Shown: positions 38,908 through 47,430 of the stretch, piece after piece | Numbering within the stretch: position 1 is the stretch's first letter | Layout: every line of letters starts with the position of its first letter | DNA from: Terrisporobacter vanillatitrophus | GTDB taxonomy: Bacteria; Bacillota; Clostridia; Peptostreptococcales; Peptostreptococcaceae | Length of the DNA stretch: 64,000 nt | Direction: 5' to 3' | Assembly (NCBI RefSeq): GCF_051148895.1 | Contig: NZ_CP154625.1 | Coordinates: forward strand, 3,906,001 to 3,970,000 | Translations under genes and position numbers: made by a program | Notes under the pieces: model-generated | What the model was told of the DNA's origin: nothing | Databases searched by the model: none | Seen by the model: only the letters and a program-made list of their open reading frames with translations

Positions 38908-39579
38908 TTAACCATTTACTGTGTTTTCCATAAAAAATTGTTCTGCCAACTCTATATGCTCTGTTGCATATTTTTTAGCTAATTCAGAGTCACCTTCTTT
39001 GATTGCTTCTAATATTCTATTATGCTCGTCTACTAGGCTTAGTGATGCCTCATAGTTTGAAACATACGTTACTCTGAACCTATGCACTTGTTCCCATAAA
39101 GAAGTTATTAATTGATATAATTTTTTATTATTTGCCATTATAAATATCTTCTCATGAAATTCTACATCTTTTTTTAATACATCGTCTATGTTAGTTTCTC
39201 TTACACTTTTTTCAAATTCTTTTGCAACTCTTTCTAACTCAACAATATCTTCATCTCTTCGTCTTTCTGATGCTAAAGATGCTGCTAACCCTTCTAAGCT
39301 TGCTCTTATTTCCAATACGTCTATTAAGTCTTTAAATGACATATTCGCTACATAAGCTCCCTTTCTTGGTAACATTACTACTAAACCTTCAAGTTCTAAT
39401 TTTCTAATAGCTTCTCTTATTGGAGTTCTACTTACCCCTAATTGTTCTGCCAGTTGTACCTCCATAAGTCTTTGACCTGCTTTTAAATTACCGTCTAAGA
39501 TAGCTGTCCTTAGATTTTCAAATACTACATCTCTTAATGGCTTATAATTATCTAGATTTAATTTTGTTAAACTATCCAT
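38908..39579 (-). CDS. GntR-family regulator, FadR subfamily
   Basis: The 223-residue protein has an N-terminal winged helix-turn-helix (LAEQLGVSRTPIREAIRKLE, about 44-63) and a C-terminal all-helical FCD ligand-binding domain with conserved acidic and His residues (EFHEKIF, HNRILEAI, HIEL). Such regulators respond to small acids and often control nearby metabolic genes. The start overlaps the ispE stop by 8 bases, so it is co-expressed with ispE. Its ligand and targets are unknown. Confidence 0.88.
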   Translation of the reverse strand: MDSLTKLNLDNYKPLRDVVFENLRTAILDGNLKAGQRLMEVQLAEQLGVSRTPIREAIRKLELEGLVVMLPRKGAYVANMSFKDLIDVLEIRASLEGLAASLASERRRDEDIVELERVAKEFEKSVRETNIDDVLKKDVEFHEKIFIMANNKKLYQLITSLWEQVHRFRVTYVSNYEASLSLVDEHNRILEAIKEGDSELAKKYATEHIELAEQFFMENTVNG

Positions 39580-40453
39580 TTATTTCAACCCCCTTTTTAT
39601 AGCTTTTAACTAGATATACTTGTTTGAAGTTTTCTAATAAGATTTTTCTACATTTTTCTGCATCATCTTCGTTGTCATATAATCCAAAAACTGTTGGTCC
39701 ACTTCCACTCATCATAGCTCCTAATGCCTTATTATTTATCATAATTTCTTCTATCTCATTAATGATAGGATATTTTTCCTTCGTAACGGATTCTAAGACA
39801 TTATACATATTCTTTGCTAATAGTTCTATGTTATTCTCTTTTAACAGCTCTATTAACAATTTATTGTCTGGCCTTTTTTTAATAGTTTTAGAATCTATAG
39901 CTTCATATACTTCTTTTGTGGACACAAATAATTCTGGTTTACACACCAAAATAAATACATCCTGAGATAAGCCATCTATATTTGTTAACTTTTCTCCAAT
40001 ATTTTCAGCCAAGGATGCTTCTCCTTCAATACAAAAAGGCACATCAGCCCCTAATTGTAAACCTATTTCCTTAAGTTTATTTTTGCTTAAGTTAAGATCC
40101 CATAGTTTATTTAATCCAACTAAAACTGCTGCTGCATTACTACTTCCACCTGCCATGCCAGCAGCAACAGGTATATTTTTCTCTATGTAAATTTTTATAC
40201 CTCTTTTTATATTAAATTCTTGTTTTATTAAATTAGCAGCTTTATACACTATATTGCTGCTATCCACGGGTATATCTTTACTATTACTATTTATTACTAT
40301 TGTATCTTCATCTAGTGAAAAAATCTTTATAATATCAAATAAATCAATAGTTTGCATTATCATTTCAACTAAATGATATCCATCTTGTCTCTTTCCTAAT
40401 ACATCTATAGATAAATTAATTTTTGCTCTACTTTTCAGTTCTATGTAATTCAT
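39572..40453 (-). CDS. ispE: 4-diphosphocytidyl-2-C-methyl-D-erythritol kinase IspE
   Basis: IspE is the GHMP kinase of the MEP pathway to isoprenoid precursors. The 293-residue protein has the ATP-binding loop PVAAGMAGGSSNAAA (95-109), the start region KINLSIDVLGKRQDGYH and GSGPTVFG near the C-terminus. AAGGAGG precedes the ATG. It is coupled to the GntR gene and lies downstream of sipL, from which it is separated by a terminator. Confidence 0.95.
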   Translation of the reverse strand: MNYIELKSRAKINLSIDVLGKRQDGYHLVEMIMQTIDLFDIIKIFSLDEDTIVINSNSKDIPVDSSNIVYKAANLIKQEFNIKRGIKIYIEKNIPVAAGMAGGSSNAAAVLVGLNKLWDLNLSKNKLKEIGLQLGADVPFCIEGEASLAENIGEKLTNIDGLSQDVFILVCKPELFVSTKEVYEAIDSKTIKKRPDNKLLIELLKENNIELLAKNMYNVLESVTKEKYPIINEIEEIMINNKALGAMMSGSGPTVFGLYDNEDDAEKCRKILLENFKQVYLVKSYKKGVEING

Positions 40454-40524
40454 TTCATCCTCCTTGTATGTAGTTGCATTTAGTATAATGGATTCTCGAA
40501 TTATAATTATTATACTACAAAAAC

Positions 40525-40556
40525 AAAATAATAGGGGTTTTATCCCCTATTATTTT
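40525..40556 (-). terminator. Terminator of sipL
   Basis: Perfect 13-bp stem (AAAATAATAGGGG and its complement) with a 6-base loop between sipL and ispE. The arms are AT-rich outside the four G-C pairs and give T runs on both strands. Confidence 0.75.
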
Positions 40557-40574
40557 ATTACTTTTGTTAGTTTA

Positions 40575-42125
40575 CTAATCTATAGTTGTAACTTTTTTTT
40601 GTAAAATCAAGCATTTTCCTGGCTTAATTGGCTCTTCTACCTTAATTTCATTTACATCTGCTATTTCTTCTTCTGTTGTATTATATTTTTTAGCTATATC
40701 CCAAAGATTATCACCTTCCTTGCAAATATATACTATTATGCTAGGAGCTGTTGATAGATCATAATCACCTTGATCTTCACCTTTTATAATAAAACTTTCT
40801 GATTTCTTATCTATAGCTTCTGTAAATCTTTTCACTTTTATTACTAAATCTATTTCGTCTCTATTTAAATCTGTCTCAACTTTATCTATACATACTGTAT
40901 TAAATATTGAGCAAGTATCACTTAAATTTTCAATAATAACATCATTTTCAAAAGGAATTTCTTCTGATAATTTATAAATCATTTTCTCCCCTTCAATAGG
41001 AACAAATAATATTACCACTTTTATTATTCCTTGAATTATGCTTTTATTTCCTTCTACATAAGAATTTTCTATAGATATTGATGGACACACACTTACTATA
41101 TCTTTTACTTGTATGCTATCATCACCTATACCTAAAGTCTCTCTAACTGTAAATATTTCTGACATAGAACACAATGCTTTATTTAAACTTATTAGTCTAT
41201 GGTCAAATTTCACAATTTTTTGTGGAGAATATGCATCTTGCAATACTTCTCTAACTACTTCATCAGTAACTTTTACTTTACAACATACTGTACACTCTAT
41301 TTCCAACATAGCTGTATTACTCTCACTATTTTCTTTAAAGTTATAATTAAAATCTCCTATACTTAATAGAGTTTCTTCTCTCATTCCGTCAAATGCTCCT
41401 GGAACTTCAATAAATTGTGTAAAATCAATACCTACTTTATCTAACTCTACAACATCTCCTTCAGAAGTCCATGCTAGAGGGCTAATTTCTAGAACTCCAC
41501 CAATTATAACTTTATTGTCTGCTATCCTACTTTCCTTAACTTTTACTACAGGTGTAATATTTATTATTGCAGCCACTTCTTGTGAACTTATGGCTATAGT
41601 GTCTCTTATTACACTTTCTGTTTTTTCTATCCCAATAATATCTTGATATACTATTTCTTTTCTATGTTTTTGAATGCATTCAACTTGAGAAACATCTTTT
41701 ACAATATCTAATCTTTGTTTTTCAAATAAACTACCTTTAATATTCATAAGAGCTCCTACTCTTATCTTTCTTTCATTTAAGATTGTACAATCAACATGTT
41801 CTACCTCTGGATATAGCATGTATTCCATGTCTTGAACTATATTATCTTTTTCTATAACCTCATTTATGTCTATTTTGCCACAAACATTAGATAAAGTACT
41901 TTTATCATCTGTTATATACATAACATTGTAATTAAAACTACCCCTACATACAAGTTTTCCATCTGATACCTCAATTTTACTCAATGCTATGTACCCTTGA
42001 GTATCAACTATTTCGTAAACGTCTGACTTAACATCCGGCACAACAGCTTCTGATTCAATAAATGTTTGATACTTTCCAAAATCAACTCTGCTATCTATTT
42101 TGATTATATCCTTAATTAATTCCAT
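40575..42125 (-). CDS. sipL: SipL-like spore coat morphogenetic protein (SPOCS domains plus LysM)
   Basis: The 516-residue protein has repeated SPOCS (DUF3794) domains through most of its length and a C-terminal LysM domain (GDNLWDIAKKYNTTEEEIADVN region). In C. difficile the protein with this layout next to veg and yabG is SipL, which binds SpoIVA through LysM to attach the coat to the forespore; it replaces SpoVID of Bacillus. The start is the ATG after AGGAGGG; an ATG eleven codons earlier lies upstream of that site. The identification rests on domain order and neighbourhood. Confidence 0.85.
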   Translation of the reverse strand: MELIKDIIKIDSRVDFGKYQTFIESEAVVPDVKSDVYEIVDTQGYIALSKIEVSDGKLVCRGSFNYNVMYITDDKSTLSNVCGKIDINEVIEKDNIVQDMEYMLYPEVEHVDCTILNERKIRVGALMNIKGSLFEKQRLDIVKDVSQVECIQKHRKEIVYQDIIGIEKTESVIRDTIAISSQEVAAIINITPVVKVKESRIADNKVIIGGVLEISPLAWTSEGDVVELDKVGIDFTQFIEVPGAFDGMREETLLSIGDFNYNFKENSESNTAMLEIECTVCCKVKVTDEVVREVLQDAYSPQKIVKFDHRLISLNKALCSMSEIFTVRETLGIGDDSIQVKDIVSVCPSISIENSYVEGNKSIIQGIIKVVILFVPIEGEKMIYKLSEEIPFENDVIIENLSDTCSIFNTVCIDKVETDLNRDEIDLVIKVKRFTEAIDKKSESFIIKGEDQGDYDLSTAPSIIVYICKEGDNLWDIAKKYNTTEEEIADVNEIKVEEPIKPGKCLILQKKVTTID

Positions 42126-42181
42126 ATTTGTCCCTCCTAAATATAAATAAACTATCACACTATATTTATATTTAAGAGAAC

Positions 42182-42216
42182 AAAAAAAAATTACACCTAA
42201 TTTAATAGGTATAATT
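42182..42216 (-). terminator. Terminator of veg
   Basis: A stem of about 12 bp (AAATTATACCTA with TAGGTGTAATTT) followed by eight T residues on the minus strand, next to the veg stop. Confidence 0.8.
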
Positions 42217-42495
42217 TTAACTTACGCTTAATTTATCTTCTTCTATTTTGCTATCTTTAAAAACTTGTAACTTTACATTTTCTGTTAACAAGTCAGAGTA
42301 ACTATAAGATACTCTTTGATATCCACTTCCGCTTGCTTCTAGCTTCACTATAAAGACACTAGGATAAACATTTTCTAGTATTCCCCTTTTGGTTGTAATC
42401 TGTTTTCTTCCCTTGTTTGCTTTCAATATTATCTTTTTACCTAGATGTTTTTCCAAATTTAGTCTAATGTTATCTAAAGTTTGAACAGTAGCCAT
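42217..42495 (-). CDS. veg: Veg family protein
   Basis: A 92-residue protein of the Veg (DUF1021) family, a small beta-barrel-like protein made strongly in vegetative cells; in Bacillus it has been linked to biofilm control and spore germination, but its mechanism is unclear. The core (KKIILKANKGRKQ, RGILENVYPSVFIVKL, RVSYSYSDLLT) is typical. Its position between yabG and the coat gene is conserved. Two consensus promoters precede it. Confidence 0.92.
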   Translation of the reverse strand: MATVQTLDNIRLNLEKHLGKKIILKANKGRKQITTKRGILENVYPSVFIVKLEASGSGYQRVSYSYSDLLTENVKLQVFKDSKIEEDKLSVS

Positions 42496-42526
42496 AATAT
42501 CACCCTCTTTTAGTTTCTATGTTTAC

Positions 42527-42555
42527 ATAATATCACAAAAAGAAGGCTTTGTCAA
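42527..42555 (-). promoter_or_regulatory. veg promoter, proximal
   Basis: TTGACA (42550-42555), 17 bases, TATTAT (42527-42532) on the minus strand. veg promoters are among the strongest known in Bacillus. Confidence 0.7.
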
Positions 42556-42570
42556 ATGTTTTAACTAATT

Positions 42571-42599
42571 ATTTTATATATTTTCAAAGCAATTGTCAA
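42571..42599 (-). promoter_or_regulatory. veg promoter, distal
   Basis: TTGACA (42594-42599), 17 bases, TAAAAT (42571-42576) on the minus strand, 44 bp upstream of the proximal one. Confidence 0.65.
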
Positions 42600-42654
42600 T
42601 AGTATTTTTAAAGAATACAGTATAATTTTATTAAAATATATTTTTAATATAAAA

Positions 42655-43506
42655 TTATATTAATCTAGGCATTGCCCATCTAAATTTTCCCCTAGTTTCA
42701 GAACCCCCTATACCTTTATATCCTGTTATTGTTTGTTCTACTACTTCTTCTATCGGCACTACCATATCAATTCTTGAACAAGCAATTTTTTCAACTATAA
42801 ATACAGGATCAAGGGCATGTATCATTATTCTTCCTGGAGAGCTAGCGTAGTTTGCCCCCGATCTTATTATTTGCTCATAATTAGATTGACATGCACCTGC
42901 AAAAATAACTAAGCCATCAAAATCGGGTTGCCATTTCCTAGCTTCCCTAACACATTTTATAAAGTTATAAGAATTTCTATAGTTATTTATATCTTTTAAA
43001 TTTCCCTTTTTAGACGTAATAGCATCATGTCCTGTTATAACTAAAATATCTGGTTTATGCTTTTCTAAAAGTGCTCTCACTTCTTTATACTGATTTGCCT
43101 CTGGTATAGCTACTCCAACAGCTGGTATCCCCAACTCAGTATAAACATCTAAGCATATCTTTAAATATTCTTTGTCTCCGTCTATTTGAAGCACCTTCCC
43201 AGGAATTCCATATATATTATTACTGGACTGAAGTTTAGGAGCTCCCCTATACAAATTTTGTCTTTCTCTTGCATCAACTACTGATCTATATAATAAACTT
43301 TGAACGTTTTTATCTATTAAAATCTCCCTAGTGTCACTTTCTTCCACCAATTCTAAATCGTCTAAATATGCATCTGCCATTAATCTAAAAGCCACACCTT
43401 TTAATATGGCAACTTTTTTATTTTTTTCATCCTTAGAAAATCCTACTATTTTAAATATAATATCTCTATTATAAGATTTTCTAACTACTATATCTCCCTC
43501 TTTCAT
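42655..43506 (-). CDS. yabG: Sporulation-specific protease YabG
   Basis: YabG is a cysteine protease of the U57 family that trims coat proteins and, in C. difficile, processes germination proteins during spore formation. The 283-residue protein has the family signatures (GDIVVRKSYNRDI, GHDAITSKKG, FAGACQSNYEQIIRSGANYASSP split over two conserved blocks); the Cys in GACQSNYE and the His in TGHDA are the likely catalytic pair. The start is the ATG after AAGGAGG; an ATG six codons earlier lies on the ribosome site. A sigma-K-type promoter precedes it. Confidence 0.92.
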   Translation of the reverse strand: MKEGDIVVRKSYNRDIIFKIVGFSKDEKNKKVAILKGVAFRLMADAYLDDLELVEESDTREILIDKNVQSLLYRSVVDARERQNLYRGAPKLQSSNNIYGIPGKVLQIDGDKEYLKICLDVYTELGIPAVGVAIPEANQYKEVRALLEKHKPDILVITGHDAITSKKGNLKDINNYRNSYNFIKCVREARKWQPDFDGLVIFAGACQSNYEQIIRSGANYASSPGRIMIHALDPVFIVEKIACSRIDMVVPIEEVVEQTITGYKGIGGSETRGKFRWAMPRLI

Positions 43507-43536
43507 AGCTGTCCTCCTTAACATATAGTTTTAATT

Positions 43537-43563
43537 TATAGTATGTTTTAGAGGATATTTTGT
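43537..43563 (-). promoter_or_regulatory. Sigma-K-type promoter of yabG
   Basis: On the minus strand AC (43562-43563), 16 bases, then CATACTATA (43537-43545), matching the consensus AC-N16-CATANNNTA. yabG is a sigma-K gene in Bacillus, which supports the call. Confidence 0.6.
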
Positions 43564-43711
43564 TCATATGTTGATAAAAAACATATTTTGTTAAATATAA
43601 TCAATGTACTAGATTAATATATTCTCATATATATAAAATAATTTTTAATATATAATGTATTTAAGAAAGTATTTTTTGTGTTTATATTAAAGAAGGGAGT
43701 CTATATTACAT

Positions 43712-44299
43712 ATGAATATATTTATTTTATCTTGTGGGGTATTTGAACCAGAACTAAATAAAGTTTTAGAAGATATAAAAAAAGAAAAGCTATTTAAGGA
43801 AAATATTAATGTGAAATATCTACCATTCGGACTTCATACTAACTTGGATAAGTTAAAAAGTGTAATTACTAGTAATTTAAATAATATACAGTCAAATAAG
43901 ATAATTCTGCTTTATGGAAGTAAGTGCCATTATATGTTTCATGAGTTTCTAAAAGACTATGACAATTTGATTACCTTTAATGATTCAAATTGTATTGAGT
44001 TAATAATTGGAAATGAAATGAAAAATAATGATGATAATTTATATATAACACCAGGATGGGTTCTTAAATTTGATGAGTTAAACAAATTTATCAACGCAGT
44101 TGATATTTATGATATTAGGCAACAGTATGGCCAATATGATAATGTTATAATCGGTGATACTGGCATATGTGAATTTACGGATGATATAATATTTGATTTA
44201 TTTGAAAAAATTCAAGTACCTATAGAAACGCAAAAAATAGATATTAATAATTTTAAAAATAAAATAATTGATGCTATAAAAAAAGCTATAAATAGTTGA
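43712..44299 (+). CDS. DUF1638 family protein
   Basis: The 195-residue protein matches the DUF1638 pattern as I know it: an N-terminal ILSCGVFEPEL, then YLPFGLHTNLDKLK, LLYGSKCHYM, a central DSNCIELIIGNE and TPGWVLKFDEL. Conserved Cys and His residues suggest metal binding. The family is common in anaerobes, often near corrinoid methyltransferases, but its function is unknown and no such gene is adjacent here. AAGGGAG lies 14 bases before the ATG. It is divergent from yabG. Confidence 0.7.
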   Translation: MNIFILSCGVFEPELNKVLEDIKKEKLFKENINVKYLPFGLHTNLDKLKSVITSNLNNIQSNKIILLYGSKCHYMFHEFLKDYDNLITFNDSNCIELIIGNEMKNNDDNLYITPGWVLKFDELNKFINAVDIYDIRQQYGQYDNVIIGDTGICEFTDDIIFDLFEKIQVPIETQKIDINNFKNKIIDAIKKAINS

Positions 44300-44325
44300 T
44301 TTAAATCAACTATTTATAGCTTTTT
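44280..44325. terminator. Bidirectional terminator between DUF1638 and NlpC/P60 genes
   Basis: A near-perfect palindrome with arms of about 23 bases; T runs flank it on both strands. The DUF1638 stop codon lies inside the left arm. Confidence 0.8.
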
Positions 44326-44343
44326 CATTTATATATTTAAAAT

Positions 44344-44820
44344 TTATATTACTCTTCTTCCATTTACAAAAGTATTATAATAATGACCACTAGCCATACT
44401 TGATATTACAACCTTTCCCTTAGTTGATGATGCATGGATAAATTTTTTGTTACCTATATAGATGCCTGCATGAGATACTCGTCCTTTTCCTGTTGTAGCA
44501 AAAAACACCAAATCACCTTTTTTTAAATTTTTTCTACTTACATATTTTCCTTGTTTACTTTGTGCAGTTGAAGTTCTTGAGATACTTTTACCTGTGGTCT
44601 TTTTTATAACATAGTATGTAAATCCAGAACAATCAAATGTAGATGGACCTGACTTTCCCCAAACATATTTTTTTCCTAATTGTTTTTTTGCAAAACTTAC
44701 AACTTTCGTTGACTTGCTACTTTTTGAAGCTGCATCTATTTGAGTCGGTGTTGCTAACACAGGCATAATCATTGTAAAAAGTAATAATAAAGCTATTAAT
44801 TTTCTTTTAAAATTCTTCAT
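44344..44820 (-). CDS. Secreted NlpC/P60 peptidoglycan endopeptidase
   Basis: A small exported cell-wall hydrolase that should cut within peptidoglycan stem peptides. The 158-residue protein has a signal peptide (about 1-30, ending near TQIDA) and one NlpC/P60 domain with Cys64 (FDCSGF), His117 (VSHAGIYIG) and His129 (FIHAS). It has no SH3 or LysM targeting domain, so it is a minimal form. No good ribosome site is visible directly before the ATG, and a small hairpin lies in its leader. Two WalR-type boxes lie upstream. Confidence 0.9.
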   Translation of the reverse strand: MKNFKRKLIALLLLFTMIMPVLATPTQIDAASKSSKSTKVVSFAKKQLGKKYVWGKSGPSTFDCSGFTYYVIKKTTGKSISRTSTAQSKQGKYVSRKNLKKGDLVFFATTGKGRVSHAGIYIGNKKFIHASSTKGKVVISSMASGHYYNTFVNGRRVI

Positions 44821-44881
44821 ATTATTCTATATATAGTATTTAAACTATACTTATTCCCCCCTAATCTGATACAATTTAAAT

Positions 44882-44898
44882 TGTAATCTTTTTGTAAT
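44882..44898 (+). promoter_or_regulatory. WalR-type box 1 upstream of the NlpC/P60 gene
   Basis: TGTAAT, five bases, TGTAAT: a full match to the WalR (YycF) direct-repeat consensus TGTWAH-N5-TGTWAH. Confidence 0.5.
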
Positions 44899-44910
44899 AA
44901 CTATATATAT

Positions 44911-44927
44911 TGTTACATTTTTGTAAC
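44911..44927 (+). promoter_or_regulatory. WalR-type box 2 upstream of the NlpC/P60 gene
   Basis: TGTTAC, five bases, TGTAAC: a second full match, 29 bp from box 1. The motif also reads as a palindrome (GTTACATTTTTGTAAC). Confidence 0.5.
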
Positions 44928-44990
44928 CACTTTGCAATAGTTTTTTCCATATTCTTGAGTAATTATAGTTTCTTTGTTTTGTAACAAAAA

Positions 44991-46882
44991 AGAGGCTGTC
45001 GCATAAACGATTGAAAAATCGTTGGGCGATAGCTCCTTTTTACTTATTTAAAACTCAAAACTACTGAAAATAATTTTATTTCACTTATATTTACTAAAAA
45101 TAAGCATGACAAATAAAGGTATTTGAAATACCGTTTTTTTAGCTATCTATATTAAAATTAAGCGATTTTCTTTAAAGGATGAAGGGATGTTTTACATTTT
45201 CCATTTTGTATTTTATTATGCAATTTATTTATGTTATAAGCCATTCCTAATAAAATACATTCCGCTAAAATATTTTTTTCACCTTTACATAAAAACCTTC
45301 TAAATTCCATGTTTTGTTTTATTTGAGCGAATGCTCCTTCGGCTTGAATACTTCTATTCATTCTTAGTTGAATACCTTCGGTACTCACTATTCTTTGTAA
45401 ATTTCCTTTACGTTTTTCATTAAATACTTTTGAAATATTAAGTTTTTTAGTTCTATCTTCTAAAGGAGTTTTACAGTTATTTCCTTTAATGCATTTAGTT
45501 TTAAATTGACATCCTTTACAATCTTCGCACATATAACAAGTTATTTCACACTTGTATCCAGTTGTACTTTTTCTGGTTTTTGTGCTAGTAACAGTTAATT
45601 TCTTATTGTTTTTACATAGATAATAGTCATCTTTATCGTTGTAAGACATATTATCCATTCTACCAATATCATTTTTATATTTTCTTGTTTTACTAATTTC
45701 ATAATTAGCTGGTTTTATAAATGATTGTTGTCCATTTTTTTCTAGATGTACATAGTTTTCTTCACTTTCATATCCTGAATCAGTTATTACTTTAGGATAT
45801 TTAAAACTTAAATATGACTCTGCATTTTGTAAAAATGGTATTAGAGTAGTTGTGTCAGCTGGTTGAGGTCCTGCACTTATCCAGACTATATATTCAGAAT
45901 CAACTCCAAACTGAACGTTGTAAGCAGGTTTTAATTGACCATTTTTCATATGATCTTCCTTCATTCTCATGAAAGTGGCATCTTTATCTGTTTTAGAGTA
46001 GCTATTACGTTCACCCATTATATGTAAATCTTTAGTGTATTTTTTTAATCTATCAATATAGCTATCTAATTCTTCAATAGATTTTTGAATAGGCGATTTT
46101 CTTTTACCTTTACCATAAACAAATACAACATCTTCTTCATTTGCTATTTTCTTAAGTTTTTTTAGTAATTTTTTTAGATGATGCATTTTGATTTTGTTTT
46201 TATAAATTAATTTGATACCAAAATCTTGTTCACATTTTAAAACGAAATTAGGTATTTTATCCATCATTTTTTGCATATTTTTTGTTACAGCTTTTTTCCA
46301 AACAAAAGTATATCTATTAGATGACGCTTCTATTTTAGTACCATCTATAAATATTGTTTCTTTTGAAATTTCATTTTTATCTGCAAGCATATTTGCTAAT
46401 TGGGCAAGTAATTCTTCAGATACTGGTGCGAAATGTATACTACGAAATCTGGCAATTGTTGAATGATCTGGAGCGGAGGCTCCGCCTAAAAGATACATAA
46501 AATTAACATCTCTTTTGCATGCATTTTCTATTTTTCTTGAAGAATATAAGCTATTCATATATCCGTAAACAATGATTTTTAACATTTCTCTTGGGGTTAT
46601 TGTATTTTCTCTAATTCGAGAATAAGTCTGATATAACTTTTCTAAATTCATCTCCTCTATAGTTTGACTTAATAACCTCACTGAATCATCTTTTGGAATT
46701 AAATAATCAATCTCTAGTGGTAATTTTAATTGATAATTATCACCATACTTAGTATAATCAATTTGTATAATATTTTGTTTGGTCATAAAATAATTATACA
46801 AAAATCCCAAGATCTTTTGAACTTGGGATTTATTTTTTATGCAAAAAGGGCATCGCCCTATTTTTTTAGTGCGACAGCCCCT
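44991..46882 (-). mobile_element. IS1182-family insertion sequence
   Basis: About 1.9 kb. The terminal inverted repeats are AGAGGCTGTCGCA (44991-45003) and TGCGACAGCCCCT (46870-46882), matching at 12 of 13 positions; a second conserved block GGGCGAT occurs inside both ends. The element holds one intact transposase gene. It lies seven bases after the stop of the SEC-C gene. I could not identify a target duplication. Confidence 0.88.
45158..46810 (-). CDS. IS1182-family transposase
   Basis: The 550-residue protein has the family layout: an N-terminal DUF772-like domain (LEIDYLIPKDDSVRLL to LLGGASAPDHSTIARFR), a DDE core (FIDGTKIEAS, VITDSGYESEENY, and a Glu in QAEGAFAQIK) and a Cys-rich insert between (CYMCEDCKGCQFKTKC). 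The frame is not interrupted, so it may be active. The likely start is the ATG of MTKQNIIQ, eight codons inside the frame given here; the true start is uncertain. Confidence 0.92.
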   Translation of the reverse strand: MGFLYNYFMTKQNIIQIDYTKYGDNYQLKLPLEIDYLIPKDDSVRLLSQTIEEMNLEKLYQTYSRIRENTITPREMLKIIVYGYMNSLYSSRKIENACKRDVNFMYLLGGASAPDHSTIARFRSIHFAPVSEELLAQLANMLADKNEISKETIFIDGTKIEASSNRYTFVWKKAVTKNMQKMMDKIPNFVLKCEQDFGIKLIYKNKIKMHHLKKLLKKLKKIANEEDVVFVYGKGKRKSPIQKSIEELDSYIDRLKKYTKDLHIMGERNSYSKTDKDATFMRMKEDHMKNGQLKPAYNVQFGVDSEYIVWISAGPQPADTTTLIPFLQNAESYLSFKYPKVITDSGYESEENYVHLEKNGQQSFIKPANYEISKTRKYKNDIGRMDNMSYNDKDDYYLCKNNKKLTVTSTKTRKSTTGYKCEITCYMCEDCKGCQFKTKCIKGNNCKTPLEDRTKKLNISKVFNEKRKGNLQRIVSTEGIQLRMNRSIQAEGAFAQIKQNMEFRRFLCKGEKNILAECILLGMAYNINKLHNKIQNGKCKTSLHPLKKIA

Positions 46883-46889
46883 AAATTAT

Positions 46890-47387
46890 TTATTTTCCAC
46901 AACATTTTTTGTATTTCTTTCCACTTCCACATGGGCAAGGATCATTTCTTCCAGCTTTGTTTTCTTTAACAACAGTCTTAGTTTTTTTGTATGCTTTTTC
47001 TATTTCTTTTCTTTTTTCTGCTGATAATATTTCTTCCCAACCTGGTAAAGTATATAACCATTCAGCTTCTACATTTAACATGTTGAAGTATAATTTTTCG
47101 AAATCTACTTTTAAAGATATTTCAGAATCAACTTCTATTTCTTCTAAAACTATATCTTCTTTTAAACTTTCACTTATTCCATCTATGAATCCCATGAAGT
47201 ATTCAACAGAAGTATCATGAGATGCAGCTAAGTCAGCAACTTTCCCTTCTATAACTTCTATTTTTTTATTTAATAATTCATTGTATATTCCAGCTTCTAC
47301 TTTTAAGTATTCTTCCCAGAATTTTATTTCCGCTTCTTGAGTTTCAAGGTTTTCACTTAAAGCTCTCCATTTAGTTAATAAACTCAT
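46890..47387 (-). CDS. SEC-C motif protein
   Basis: The 165-residue protein is mostly helical and acidic and ends in a complete SEC-C zinc motif (GRNDPCPCGSGKKYKKCCGK), as found at the end of SecA and in many stand-alone proteins that bind zinc and ribosomes or SecB-like partners. Its exact role is unknown. AGGAGG precedes the ATG. The IS1182-family element abuts its 3' end and may have displaced its terminator. Confidence 0.85.
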   Translation of the reverse strand: MSLLTKWRALSENLETQEAEIKFWEEYLKVEAGIYNELLNKKIEVIEGKVADLAASHDTSVEYFMGFIDGISESLKEDIVLEEIEVDSEISLKVDFEKLYFNMLNVEAEWLYTLPGWEEILSAEKRKEIEKAYKKTKTVVKENKAGRNDPCPCGSGKKYKKCCGK

Positions 47388-47430
47388 ATTATGCTCCTCC
47401 TAAATTTAATTTAAAATCATCCTTATTTAA

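Noticed and set aside
44983..46890. Target-site duplication of the IS1182-family element
   Set aside because: The flanks are A-rich on both sides and no duplication can be distinguished from chance.
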